From NCBI GenBank assembly GCA_020536535.1, contig JAHLWZ010000554.1:1-38828 (forward strand): a DNA stretch of 38,828 bases. Direction: 5' to 3'. The position numbers and the translations under genes are program-made. Below the pieces are notes generated by a model. It had not been told where the DNA came from, made no database searches, and saw nothing but the letters and a program-made list of their open reading frames with translations. This stretch comes from Pelomyxa schiedti. Lineage: Eukaryota; Evosea; Pelobiontida; Pelomyxidae. Below, piece by piece: positions 22,734 to 35,606 of this stretch (positions within the stretch are counted from its first letter, which is position 1; each line of letters opens with the position of its first letter).

Positions 22734-25046
22734 ATGGGAGACTCTTCAGGAGATGGCTGGGCACAACGGGCTGAGCTCTACAAGTCAAAATTAATGACCC
22801 TCATTTCTGAGGTAATTAGCAATATTTCCCATTATTGTTGGTCTGAGACCGCTCTATCCACGCCTTTATTATGAACTATTTCTTTTTTTAAAAAACCAAA
22901 AAGTCTATAATTTTTCTGTAAAACATGGAGTTCATTTTCTATTGTTTTTTTTAAGGTGAAGGAAGAGAGGCGACTCAACTCTGAAACTCTGGCAGAAATG
23001 CAGGTTCGAGTTTATGATGTCTTTGAAAGTGCAGAATGCTTATATCTTTTAGAGTAAGTTAGATGAAGCTACCTCCCAAAGGGATACCCTAGAATCCAAA
23101 TTGGTTAGAGTTGTGGAGATGCTTAGAACCGAGCGCCAAGCAAATGCTGCCGCCGCTCAAGGTACAACTCTACGTGAAACCTTTTTTGTATCCAAAAACC
23201 TGCAGGGAATGAAGCAATGAGAGCACTACAAGAACAAGTACAGAGGCTAACCGCAGAAAACTCACAAAAATCTCAAATGCTGGAAGATGCTGCAGCAGAT
23301 AATGCCACCCTGACCCAAAATATATCCGTCATGGAGACCAAGGTTGAATACTATGGAATATAACCAGCTTGGTTTTCCTCTCACAATGTTCCACCAGTGC
23401 CTTGAAGTTGCACAAGCACTTGAAGAGACTCAAAAGAGGTGCGCGCAAGCAGAAGAACAGGTATAGCTCATGCCTACCTAAAAAACCAGTTTTACATCTC
23501 CAGTGTTCCCTCTTGGAAGAATACGAGAATCAACAAAGAGACCTGAACTCCAAACTTGCTGTTGTTTCGGATGAAAAATCTGTATAGCCACCCATCTTCC
23601 TTTCTGGCCTAATCTACTTAGAAACTTGAAATGCAACTGTCTGAGTTCCAAACTCGTGTATAACAAATGAATCACTTACTGTTCGAATAACGGGCTTAAG
23701 ATAAACCAATTGGAATCACAAACATCAACACAAGATCTCTCTGCGGCTCTCAAAGCTGAAGAGCAAAGAAGAGTCGAACTTCAAGAACGAACAACAAAAC
23801 TCCTTCAAGCTGTCAAAGTGGAGCGGTTGTTTTCCTTCACAAATTACCTTCTCAATCTTTTATCGTTAAATTCTATTACAGAGAAAACAAGAAAAAAGAA
23901 ATGGATGCGTTAGAGATGCGGGCAATTAGTGCTGAAGAAAAATTGCAACAACTATCAGCCGAGGTGGTGGAGTTGAAGACTCTCTCCAATACTCCCTCCA
24001 CCAACAATTGCCAATGTGAAACTTTGCGTGATGAGGTGGCACAGTTAAAGTCTGAATGTTCCGACTCGCAAAGGAAACTACAATTGCTGGCGAATAAAAT
24101 CACTGAACAGCAGGGACATTCAGCAGAACAAGAGCGGAATGCAGCCAAATTGGCAAACGAACTGGAAGGCGAAACGGCACAACGGAAAAAACTAAGTCGA
24201 ACAATTGCTGAGTTGCACGAAGAGCTTCAAAAGAAAAATGAGAAAATAAGCTCGCTAGAAGAACAGATTGCCTCTTCTGGTAACTCCGGAGGTAACCTTA
24301 AGCAACAATCCATTCCTCTCTCCTCACTCTCGTCAGATATTACCTCTTGGCCAATGCCCGCTACTCTCACGCTGACATTACCACCAGAGTTTTCCTCAGC
24401 CCCACCTCCCCCACCGGGGCCACCCCCTCCACCCCCACCTCCACCACCTCCAGCTGGGCCAAAGGCACCTCTGAAGTTTACAAAGAAATCCGGTGGTTCC
24501 GCAGCCACTCCTGCCCAGCAAGATCAACCTTCTACAACTCAAACACCTGGTATGTGTATAATGCCTCTCACTTGTGTATTCTAACTCTTCTTATACCCCA
24601 GCGGCCCCTAAAAGTACCTCTGAGCTCATTGATGAAATTCGTAAAGGTGTCAAACTGAAACCGGCTTCTGCCCGCACAACACCCGCACAACCTCTTACAG
24701 GCCCTGCCGCTCCCGACAATAAAAAGGCAGCCAGACCAGGTAGCTATCCTCCCAAAGTTCTTTATTGCATTCCTGATTCTGTCCTATCAGGGGGTGAGTA
24801 TGCTAACTTGGGTGCAATGGCTGCAGGTTTTCCTCTTTCTGTTTGCTTAAACAAATCCTCCCGCCCTTTACACTTGGTTTTGTAGATATTGCACAAAAGC
24901 GGAAGCAGAGAATGCAAGAAAACCCAGCCACTCAAAAGCAATCATACCGTACTTTTCAAATGCATACAATAAACTGACTCTAATATCCCTTCAAAGGTTA
25001 CTCTGTCCGTCTTGATAACCTTCTCACTGAATTGGACTCTCTTTAA
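22734..25046 (+). CDS. Coiled-coil, polyproline and WH2 actin-binding protein
   Basis: About a dozen exons starting MGDSSGDGWAQRAELYKSKL. The first roughly 400 residues are heptad-type coiled coil (LNSETLAEMQ, ALQEQVQRLTAENSQKS, LNSKLAVVSDEKS, LHEELQKKNEKISSLEEQ). Next comes a polyproline stretch, SAPPPPPGPPPPPPP, suited to profilin or SH3 binding, then APLKFTKKSGG. A WH2 motif follows: STSELIDEIRKGVKLKP matches the LxxxIxxGxxLKxx consensus for G-actin binding. The C-terminus is basic (QKRKQRMQENPATQKQ), and the last exon ends VRLDNLLTELDSL. No FH2, EVH1 or Arp2/3-binding acidic tail is seen. The likely role is actin delivery or nucleation at a coiled-coil scaffold. The final introns are short and one junction near 24750-24890 is uncertain. 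Confidence 0.75.
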
Positions 25047-25237
25047 CACATTCACCACAATCAATGTACCTCATAAAAAAAGGTTGCAAAAGAAAAAAGT
25101 TTATGCTTTTGCACTTTCGCAATTGAAAGGCCTCCACTAGCTGAATTAAAACAACACCTTCCTATGCAAACACAAGGAATTCTAAATGCCATCGATAATC
25201 TTTTTACAAGTGAGGAAATAAGAATATTATGGTAGGA

Positions 25238-26432
25238 TCACACCTTCCAATGAGACTCATCAGAACCGGGGTAAATAGTACTTTCTGACTGGAGGAATTG
25301 CACAACAGCACTGTTGAACAGTCAATTAAAATACAGTAGAAACACACACGCACTTCACATCTTCCCAGGTAAAATGAGGGATAAATCCAACGATTTCATC
25401 CACTGTGAGACCATTCTCACCCTGATTCTGGCGAAGGACATTCTTCACCTATTTTAGTGATATTAGACGCCGGAAGATTCTGAGATACAACGCACTTGCT
25501 CAGTTATATCCCCTTGGCCTTGATTGCCGCCTGGAGCAGCAGTACCCTGCTGGTTGAAATTGTCCATTGGTTGACCCTTGTTGACAATAAGAGTTGATTT
25601 GAGCGAAAATGAGCTGTTTACGGGAATTGGACCACGCTGGTTGTGCAAATGAACAAATAATGCCTCGAGCATATGATGGGTGAGCTCGTTCATACTAGTC
25701 AAAGCGTACATTCTATATGAAGTAAGAGTGCGTCTGTCGGCAAAAGACCTACATAGAGTTTGAACAGAGTACAAAAGTAGAGCCAGTTTAGTTTACCTTA
25801 AGGCTCCGTAAACTCTCACGTATGTCCCAACTGCAAATTTCTGTGAAGCTTCACCATCACCGAGATTCATGCCTTCTTGTGAATCAAGCCACAAAACTAC
25901 CTCCATTTCTGCGGTACAATCATGAAACTATCGGTGCATTAGACACTGTGAAAGGGTCTTTTCAGATACCATGTAGTGGATACTATGTTCTTGTTCCCAG
26001 ACCTTAGTGATCATTCCCACGAAAGTAACCTTGGTGGAAAAAAATGTGTCAAAGGAAAAGTGGTGGGGGAAAAAAAAAGTAAAAACCTGGTTTACTTCTT
26101 TCCCATCTATCTTAAATGTCTCCTCTGAGAAATCTTTTGTAGCTTCAAGCAATAGTTTTAATGTAACAGGTATAACTGACACCCCTGCATTCTTTGCACC
26201 TCCCTTTTGGGTTTTTTTTAATGGTTAATGAAAACAGGCGAGTTGTTTCATGTGGCTAAATAGTTTTAACAATAGACACTACGTGGCATTTATAACCTAG
26301 GCACAATGCCCTCCACTTTTTAAAATGAATAATTATATACGGATTCATTGCCTTTTTGGGGGAGTCAACTCCTGGTGAATTGGTGTAGCCCCCACCCCCG
26401 CCGTATGCCGTTGTAGACTGGCTTGTGTACAT
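25238..26432 (-). CDS. RPA2: Replication protein A 32-kDa subunit (RPA2)
   Basis: Exon 1 starts at 26432 with MYTSQSTTAYGGGGGYTNSP and contains SPGVDSPKK: two Ser-Pro sites spaced as in the phosphorylated N-terminus of animal RPA2. The OB-fold exons include VIPVTLKLLLEATKDFS, EETFKIDGKEVNQ, VTFVGMITKVWEQE, EVVLWLDSQEGMNLGDGE and YALTSMNELTHHMLEALF. After a linker the C-terminal winged helix ends STIYPGSDESHWKV with the stop at 25238. RPA2 is the middle subunit of the single-stranded DNA binding trimer used in replication and repair. The first intron (26204-26351, 148 nt) keeps frame only with a GC donor (AAG|GCAATG); a GT donor nearby (26343) breaks the frame. Confidence 0.9.
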
Positions 26433-26851
26433 TCAATTATGGGACACTTGCTGTAGCTCACTTCCAGTCACTGATTTTTCCTGCCAAACAACTACGTCGT
26501 TTGCCGGTCGGTCTCCTACCACCAAGACAATCAATTAGCCGATCTGGTATCTGTACCAAAAAAAAGAAAAGCTATTGCCCAATGTTTTGGAACAACAGGA
26601 TCACTCAGGCATTCTAGTTGTAGGCTTTGTGGACAGTGTTGTGTGCACACTTCAAAATGTCACTTTGAGCAAACTCAGTTGCTCAAGACGGGCTGTTGTG
26701 CTGAAGTTATTGGTTTCTTGTGTGGTTAACAATCCAAAGCGACGCCCAGGAAGGCGTGATAATGGGAGTGGGGAAAAAAAAGGTGACCAAAGACAACAAC
26801 AAGGGAAAATATGTATGTTGAAGGGTATGTTAATGGGAGAGTTTTGGCTTG
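26433..26851. other. Intergenic region upstream of RPA2 and downstream of cullin
   Basis: 419 bp between the RPA2 start and the cullin stop, both on the minus strand. It should hold the RPA2 promoter and the cullin 3' UTR. A plus-strand frame crosses it, but it continues antisense into the last cullin exon and resembles nothing. No RNA gene seen. Confidence 0.5.
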
Positions 26852-30366
<3,515 letters not shown>

Positions 30367-30600
30367 CGAACCTCCTCCCCTCGCTATTTATTTTTGTTTT
30401 TTTTTCTTTCCCTTGTTTGCATTCCTTGTGTTCAAAACTGGAAGGTGGTGGCAGGGGGTGAATCGCTGAGAAACCTGTCTCTGATTCCGCTCCTGGAGCG
30501 GACCAATGACTACACTACTGGGCATGTGTTGAGAGCTGAGGTGAGTTCTGATTGGGTCCCATTCCCCGAAAGTGAATAGATTGATCCTCTCTCGGGAGCG
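30367..30600. promoter_or_regulatory. Divergent 5' region between cullin and glycosyltransferase
   Basis: 234 bp between two outward-facing start codons. T-rich next to the cullin start (poly-T around 30396-30410). No motif I can name. Confidence 0.3.
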
Positions 30601-32249
30601 ATGCTTGAGCGACGAAGGGGCGTGGCCGCGGGTCACAGCACCAGGCGTGGGTGTTTGGCATCAGTTGCCTGCACGTGCACCCTGCTACTCATAGTCGTCG
30701 TCGTGGTGGTGTGGCTCAACGTCGTCGTGCTCGTGGCGTCTCGTGGTCGCCAGCCGTCGCCGCCACCACGACACCAACTCGCGCTGGACCGCGCAGCAAC
30801 AGATCAACAAAAACCACCTCCCATAAGCCCAACCGCCCACCCCCGGAGCGAGTCGCAGCAACAAAGGTCAGAAGACACTGCACTTGCATCTGTTGCCAAC
30901 CACGACGACAAGGACGCCGGGGAGGAGGCAGAGTCTGAGGCGGAGGCGGCAGCGGTGGCCGACAGATTAAGTGGCACCCAGCCTCCCACTCCCTCTTATG
31001 GGAGTACTACCGGCGGAAATCTTGGTGGTGCCAGCACTGCCGGTGGCGATGACGCCGAGAGCAATTATGGGACAGTGGAGGGCGCAGGAGTTACGAGGAG
31101 GGTGTTTCCAGAAATGGAACCGAGTGTGTGTGTTGCAGCGTTGAGCTGCAGGAGGTTGCATTTGTTGGAGAAGTCCCTCGCTGCTATTATAAACCACATG
31201 GAGCTATATGAACCCAATTTGAAGTGTGTGGAATTGCCTGTGTTGTTTTTTATTATTGTTATTTTTTTTTTTGATTTCCTTATTTGATGTGGCGCTTGTT
31301 TGTTTGTTTGTTTGTTTGTTTGTTCGGATGGATGGATTGATTGTTGTTGCTGTTGTTGTTCCTTTTTGGGTGCTTTGGGAGACAGGTATGAGATATGTTG
31401 GGTGGACAATCATAGTGAACTGGACAAAGCCTATCACATTTTGGAATCATTTCCCATAGAGAAGAACCTGCTCCTCAAGGTTTGTATTTCATTTTTTGAA
31501 GTTCTATTCACTTTATTCAAAAGCAAAACTACGGACTTGGATTTGCATTCAACACACTATTTTTTGATTTGTGCCGATGGAGTACTTATGTACTAAGCAT
31601 TGAGGAAGATTGGCTATGGCGTCCTCAGCTTAATTTCAGTGTGATCCAAATGGGCATATCTGTTCTCCGGAACGACCCAAACGTGGGTGTTATTTACCTG
31701 AAACCAAGTAAGGTGCCATTTAAATTCTTTTCGTATAAACCAACTAAACAAAATCCCACTAACAACCAACAAAGCGTCCACAGAGACCCAAGCTAGTGAA
31801 TGGCTTAAAACTCCAGACGGGGTTGTCTACCGGCGGCACTGTCCAAAACGTGACTCCATTTGGGGTGTCTGGGCCAATGGTTTGCCTCTTCTTGCTTCGG
31901 GAATCCGCTAACCCGGCAACAAATAGGGGCTGTTTTGTTCAACTTGAAGCAGCTTTCATCCAAGGTCGGCCGGCAGACGGAGGAATTCTACCATGACTAC
32001 GGCGCTGAGGCCAATTATGCTAGCCGGGCAAAGGATTCATCATTGTGCAGTGCCGAACTTAAGTAAGTTAGCATGCATACTAAGCGGAAGCAATTCTAAC
32101 ACCCCATTCAAAGGCTATTTCCTGATTGTGAATCGCGGCAGTGTAATTACGGATTTACACATATTGGAGTTAATGATGCAGGCAAAAGGGCACCCAGCCC
32201 CTGCTACTCTGATGACTTCCTCAAGTATAAAAGATGGAACCAACACTAA
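30601..32249 (+). CDS. Type II membrane glycosyltransferase-like protein
   Basis: ATG 30601 begins MLERRRGVAAGHSTRRG, basic cytosolic residues, then one hydrophobic anchor (about residues 20-47, LLLIVVVVVVWLNVVVLVA) and a Pro/Ser/Glu-rich stem to about residue 175. The lumenal domain spans several exons: VCVAALSCRRLHLLEKSL, then EICWVDNHSELDKAYHILES, GLGFAFNTLFFDLCRW, YVLSIEEDWLWRP, IWGVWANGAVLFNLKQL and CNYGFTHIGVNDAGKR, ending KYKRWNQH. A VD.. strand, a GFAFN helix and an EED acidic motif fit a GT-A fold with a DxD-like metal site; the exact GT family and sugar are not clear. Introns include 31213 to about 31385, which holds a (TTTG)n run. A Golgi location is likely. Confidence 0.75.
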
Positions 32250-32606
32250 TTCAGATAATATCTGTTTCATAAAATAACTTTTTTTCCATTGTAAAAAGAG
32301 GAAATTTCATCAGGCATAGGAGGGTTCATTACAAACAAAAATGACACAGGGTGTACATCGTAGTATGCGTAATATGTCACAATCGGATTCACACATCAGA
32401 ACGCCCTCTGGCCGCACAAAAATGTTGCCACAGAGGGAGGCACGTTCAGTTCTGCCATTACACTGACACCACCCACTCCTGCACGTCTTTGCCTTTTGCT
32501 TCAAAAATTCCAGTAAACCAATTTTGTTGCTAGGAAAAAGGAAAAGGGGTGAGCAAAATTCATACAATCAATCATGATCTCAGCGACACCAGAGAGCACG
32601 AGGAAT
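32250..32606. other. Convergent intergenic region with a possible Cys-rich mini-exon
   Basis: 357 bp between the glycosyltransferase stop and the stop of family protein A. On the minus strand a pyrimidine tract ending TTTTTCCTAG (about 32533) is followed by an open frame to 32310 containing CRSGWCQCNGRTE and CESDCDILRILRC. No matching upstream exon or good ATG is visible, so I do not call a gene. Confidence 0.3.
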
Positions 32607-33869
32607 CTAAGCCAGAAAGGAACAACAGGATGCGATGTTCATACATTGAGCAGTGGGCACTTCAAGTGTGAAAACAACAACACCAGAAAGTGCCTCAATC
32701 ACGAGAATCTTCCCAGGAGTGATTGCAAACAGGAATCCCCTGCCACCAACAACTTGACCAAACCCATCGTCACGGTGAATGCCCCTCAGTGGTTGTGTCA
32801 AGTTGTTGCAGTCCCACAATTGATATGACCGCTTGGAAAACACACAAAACAGAGATGTGCTGACCTGTGTGAGCTCTTTGCACTCGCCTGTGAGATGTGT
32901 CACTTCTCCCGTTGTTGATTCAACTGCAACCAGATCGGTATACTGGATATAGGGCGACGTTTTGTGCAAAATGAACACAACGAGACCACTCTTTCTCCTG
33001 GTCACCAGTGCACCACCAGAGGAGAAACTGGCATGTAAGGACACTGTAACCGAGGCCACCTCCGCAATTCCCTTTGATTTGTGTGTGATTCCCACATCAA
33101 TCAGAGTCAACTTAATCTCTGGAGAGCTCTTCAATGAGATCAGAAGCGCCTCGTCAGGAACCATCTTGTTGAAAGCCATTCTGCAGTATGAACCTTCACC
33201 ACATCCAGGCATTGCCACTCTCACAGCATCTGAACTCACACCTGCATCCATTGTAGTTGCTCCCTGCTGTGGCAACTTTGAGCTCACCCACGAATCAATG
33301 CTCTTTATCAACAAATTGCTGCCGCCCTCACTCACGGCTGGTGGAGGAGTCATTGATTCATCGGCCAGGAGCCACTTCGCGTTGATGATGAAAGACCTGC
33401 ACCTGCGGCCAAGGCAAATCTGCGCCGAGCAGTAGACAGGCCCGAAGGCGCGAGATTTTTTGAGAACGACGGAGCCGTCAGGCTGGCTCTCAGAAGCCAT
33501 AACGCGAGGCGCGATCCACTCGTACTTATCTCCATGCCCCCAAATGCACCGCATCTCCGGCTCCCGAGTGAGGAACCCAAGCGCGCCGCGACGCAGCGAA
33601 AACGGGACCGAGAAGAACGGCGCGTCGTCACGCCGCTGCCGCAGCTCGTGGACAACAAAGAGCACGAAGTCGGTGGGGGCGGGGGCCAGGGCGGCGAAGA
33701 AGGAGTCCCAGAACAGGCGAGAGAGGGACTGGCACGAGAACACCGGCCGCGCCGCGCTGCCCGCCCCGCACCGGCCGTGCCACGACGCCGCGATGGCGAG
33801 GAAGACGCTCGCAGCGCGAGGCGGGGCCGTGCTCGACACAACCACGTTCGGAGGGTAATTCTTTGGCAT
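32607..33869 (-). CDS. Uncharacterised intronless family, copy A
   Basis: A 420-residue single-exon frame from ATG 33869 (MPKNYPPNVVVSSTAPP). The N-terminal half is GC-rich and carries the family block CGAGSAARPVFSCQSLSRLF followed by WDSFFAALAPAPTDFVL. A middle block reads SFIINAKWLLADES. The C-terminal half contains repeated beta-hairpin-like units: YTDLVAVESTTGEVTHLTGE, QVSTSLFCVFSKRSYQLWDC and GRGFLFAITPGKILVIEALS. The D.xTG and LWDC elements resemble propeller blades (PQQ/WD-like). No signal peptide or transmembrane helix. I recognise no named family. Copies B and C follow further right. Copy A is head-to-head with the LNR gene (257 bp between starts). Confidence 0.78.
   Translation of the reverse strand: MPKNYPPNVVVSSTAPPRAASVFLAIAASWHGRCGAGSAARPVFSCQSLSRLFWDSFFAALAPAPTDFVLFVVHELRQRRDDAPFFSVPFSLRRGALGFLTREPEMRCIWGHGDKYEWIAPRVMASESQPDGSVVLKKSRAFGPVYCSAQICLGRRCRSFIINAKWLLADESMTPPPAVSEGGSNLLIKSIDSWVSSKLPQQGATTMDAGVSSDAVRVAMPGCGEGSYCRMAFNKMVPDEALLISLKSSPEIKLTLIDVGITHKSKGIAEVASVTVSLHASFSSGGALVTRRKSGLVVFILHKTSPYIQYTDLVAVESTTGEVTHLTGECKELTQVSTSLFCVFSKRSYQLWDCNNLTQPLRGIHRDDGFGQVVGGRGFLFAITPGKILVIEALSGVVVFTLEVPTAQCMNIASCCSFLA
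33661..33775. repeat. GC-rich homology tract shared by the three family copies (copy A instance)
   Basis: The sequence encoding the CGAGSAARPVFSC...FFA block is nearly identical here and at about 36672-36787 (copy B), with only single-base differences over about 110 bp. It recurs with more changes at about 38116-38216 (copy C). Flanking coding sequence on both sides differs much more. Confidence 0.8.
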
Positions 33870-34126
33870 TACTAGGGCGGTGACGAAAGTGTCCTGATGA
33901 ATTCTACGAAGAACTTGTGGTGGGGTTCAATTCTAAGTCCAGATTACGGAATCGACCAGTGCTGCAATCCTCATTGATACCACCTAAGATCATCAGGGTA
34001 ACTCCATCATCCGACCTTGGATCGAATCCATACCATCAGACCAAGTTTTATGGTAATTCCCAAAAACGGAAGAGGAGAGCAAACTGGTTTCCCTCCTAGA
34101 GTTTTACCAAAAACAAAAAAGACGGA

Positions 34127-35510
34127 ATGGAGGTGGTGGTTGTGCTTCTGACAGTTGTAAGTTTTGTTTTCGGACAGAGTCCAAATGAGTGTTCTACTGG
34201 GTGCCCAATGCTCTTCACAGTGGACTACAACTGCCAGTGGGCTTGTAACAATGAGGAATGTAACTGGGATGGTGGGAAGTGCTCTCCCTGTAAGCAATTC
34301 CCTTTTTGAATGGTGGTTTTCTTTTCATGTGTTGGGGTTTTTTACCTTTCACAATAGATTGTGCTTTGAACTGCTTGAACAGTTATGTTGGGGATGGAGG
34401 GTGTTATCCACCGTGTTATTTCCCCAGCTGTGATTATGACGGTGGTGACTGCGATGGAGGTACCAAAACTCATTTAATGGTTTCTCATGGGCTTGACCTT
34501 GTGCATAGAGACGTTTTGCTCAGATGGCTGTGCCTCATGGATGATTGGAAATGGAAATTGTGATACAGCTTGCCAAACTGAAGCGTGTCTCTATGACTCT
34601 GGCGACTGTGATTCCTACGTTGGTAAGGCGCTCCCGTCGTGTGTAATTAATTAATTAATTGTTTGAAAAGGTTGTTCAGCCTTGTGCTATGAAAATGGTG
34701 GAGAAGCCATTGGTGATGGCCTATGTGATCCAGAGTGCTATTGTGCTGATTCTGATTGGGATGGGGGTGACTGTGACCCCCTGCCTGCCTGGCAATACAG
34801 GGTTGAATCATCTTATAATGATGCCTGTGAGTTCTCCAAAATTACCTCCTTCATCAATGACAACTACACAGCATGCAATACTAGCCTAGTTCGACGCACG
34901 ATATCCAGTACATACCAATGCGCCGAGCTGGAGGGCTGTGACCCTGACCAAATCTACTCCAGTAGCGATGCAAACCAATTATCTAACTCCACCCTAAAAA
35001 ATGACAGATGAGTGGGTACACGTATCCTGTGCGGAGTCAATTGAAGCCTACATCCATCAATATGGACCTGGAGGGTATCACAACTCCAGCCCCCTCATTC
35101 TCTTCTCATCCTTTCACTCCCACAATCCCTATCCACACACTCACAATCCTCATATCAGGATAAGCTACCTCTACTACGTATGGGACAACCCCGGGTACAA
35201 TTACCCATGTGGCACCGATGAAGGGCACCTGGAATACGGGCACTGGAACGCGTACGGGTGCCATGGCCAGTACAACTACTCATGCGACGGCGGCGTGGCT
35301 AGGGCGACGTACTACCCGCACTCGCAGGACGGCGCTTGCGACGGCGATGAGAACTACGTGCAGGCGTACGACGAAGGGTCCTGCACGGGGCTCGGCGGCG
35401 ACGCCTATGAATCTTGGCTGAGGGTAGTGTGCGGGTCTGCTGTTGGATTGTATGACTCCTTCTCTCCTTTGTTGGCTTTGGCTCTGGCTATTGTCGCTGC
35501 TGGAGTATGA
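34127..35510 (+). CDS. Secreted LNR (Lin-12/Notch repeat) protein, possibly GPI-anchored
   Basis: The start at 34127 gives a signal peptide (MEVVVVLLTVVSFVFGQS). Four LNR modules follow over several short introns, each with the Cys pattern and Asp/Asn calcium loop: ACNNEECNWDGGKC, PSCDYDGGDCDGG, EACLYDSGDC and YCADSDWDGGDCDP. The second half is a Cys-containing ectodomain: NEWVHVSCAESIEAYIHQYG, VWDNPGYNYPCGTDEGH, ending ESWLRVVCGSAVG. The last 20 residues are hydrophobic (SPLLALALAIVAAGV) with no charged tail, as in a GPI-attachment signal. One 46-nt intron (donor after TACTCCA, acceptor TGACAG near 35008) is needed to keep frame; another removes about 70 nt near 35072-35158. LNR modules mediate calcium-dependent autoinhibition or substrate recognition. 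The domain after them is unknown to me. Confidence 0.82.
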
Positions 35511-35606
35511 GGGTAGGCCGGTAAAGAGTTTGTAAGTAAATACTATGAGCCCGACAGTGTGGGGGAACCTGATTTTTTTCTGAAGCACAGAAGATGCATG
35601 ATTATT

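Noticed and set aside
33350-33841. Arg/Ser-rich and other frames overlapping copy A on both strands
   Set aside because: GC-rich sequence lacks stops in several frames. Only the 420-codon frame is shared with copies B and C.
33905-33950. GGTTCAATTC stretch resembling a tRNA T-loop
   Set aside because: Flanks do not pair into a T stem, and no acceptor or anticodon arm can be drawn.
35280-35588. Minus-strand frame opposite the LNR gene C-terminus
   Set aside because: Shadow of the LNR exon; no ATG context or homology.
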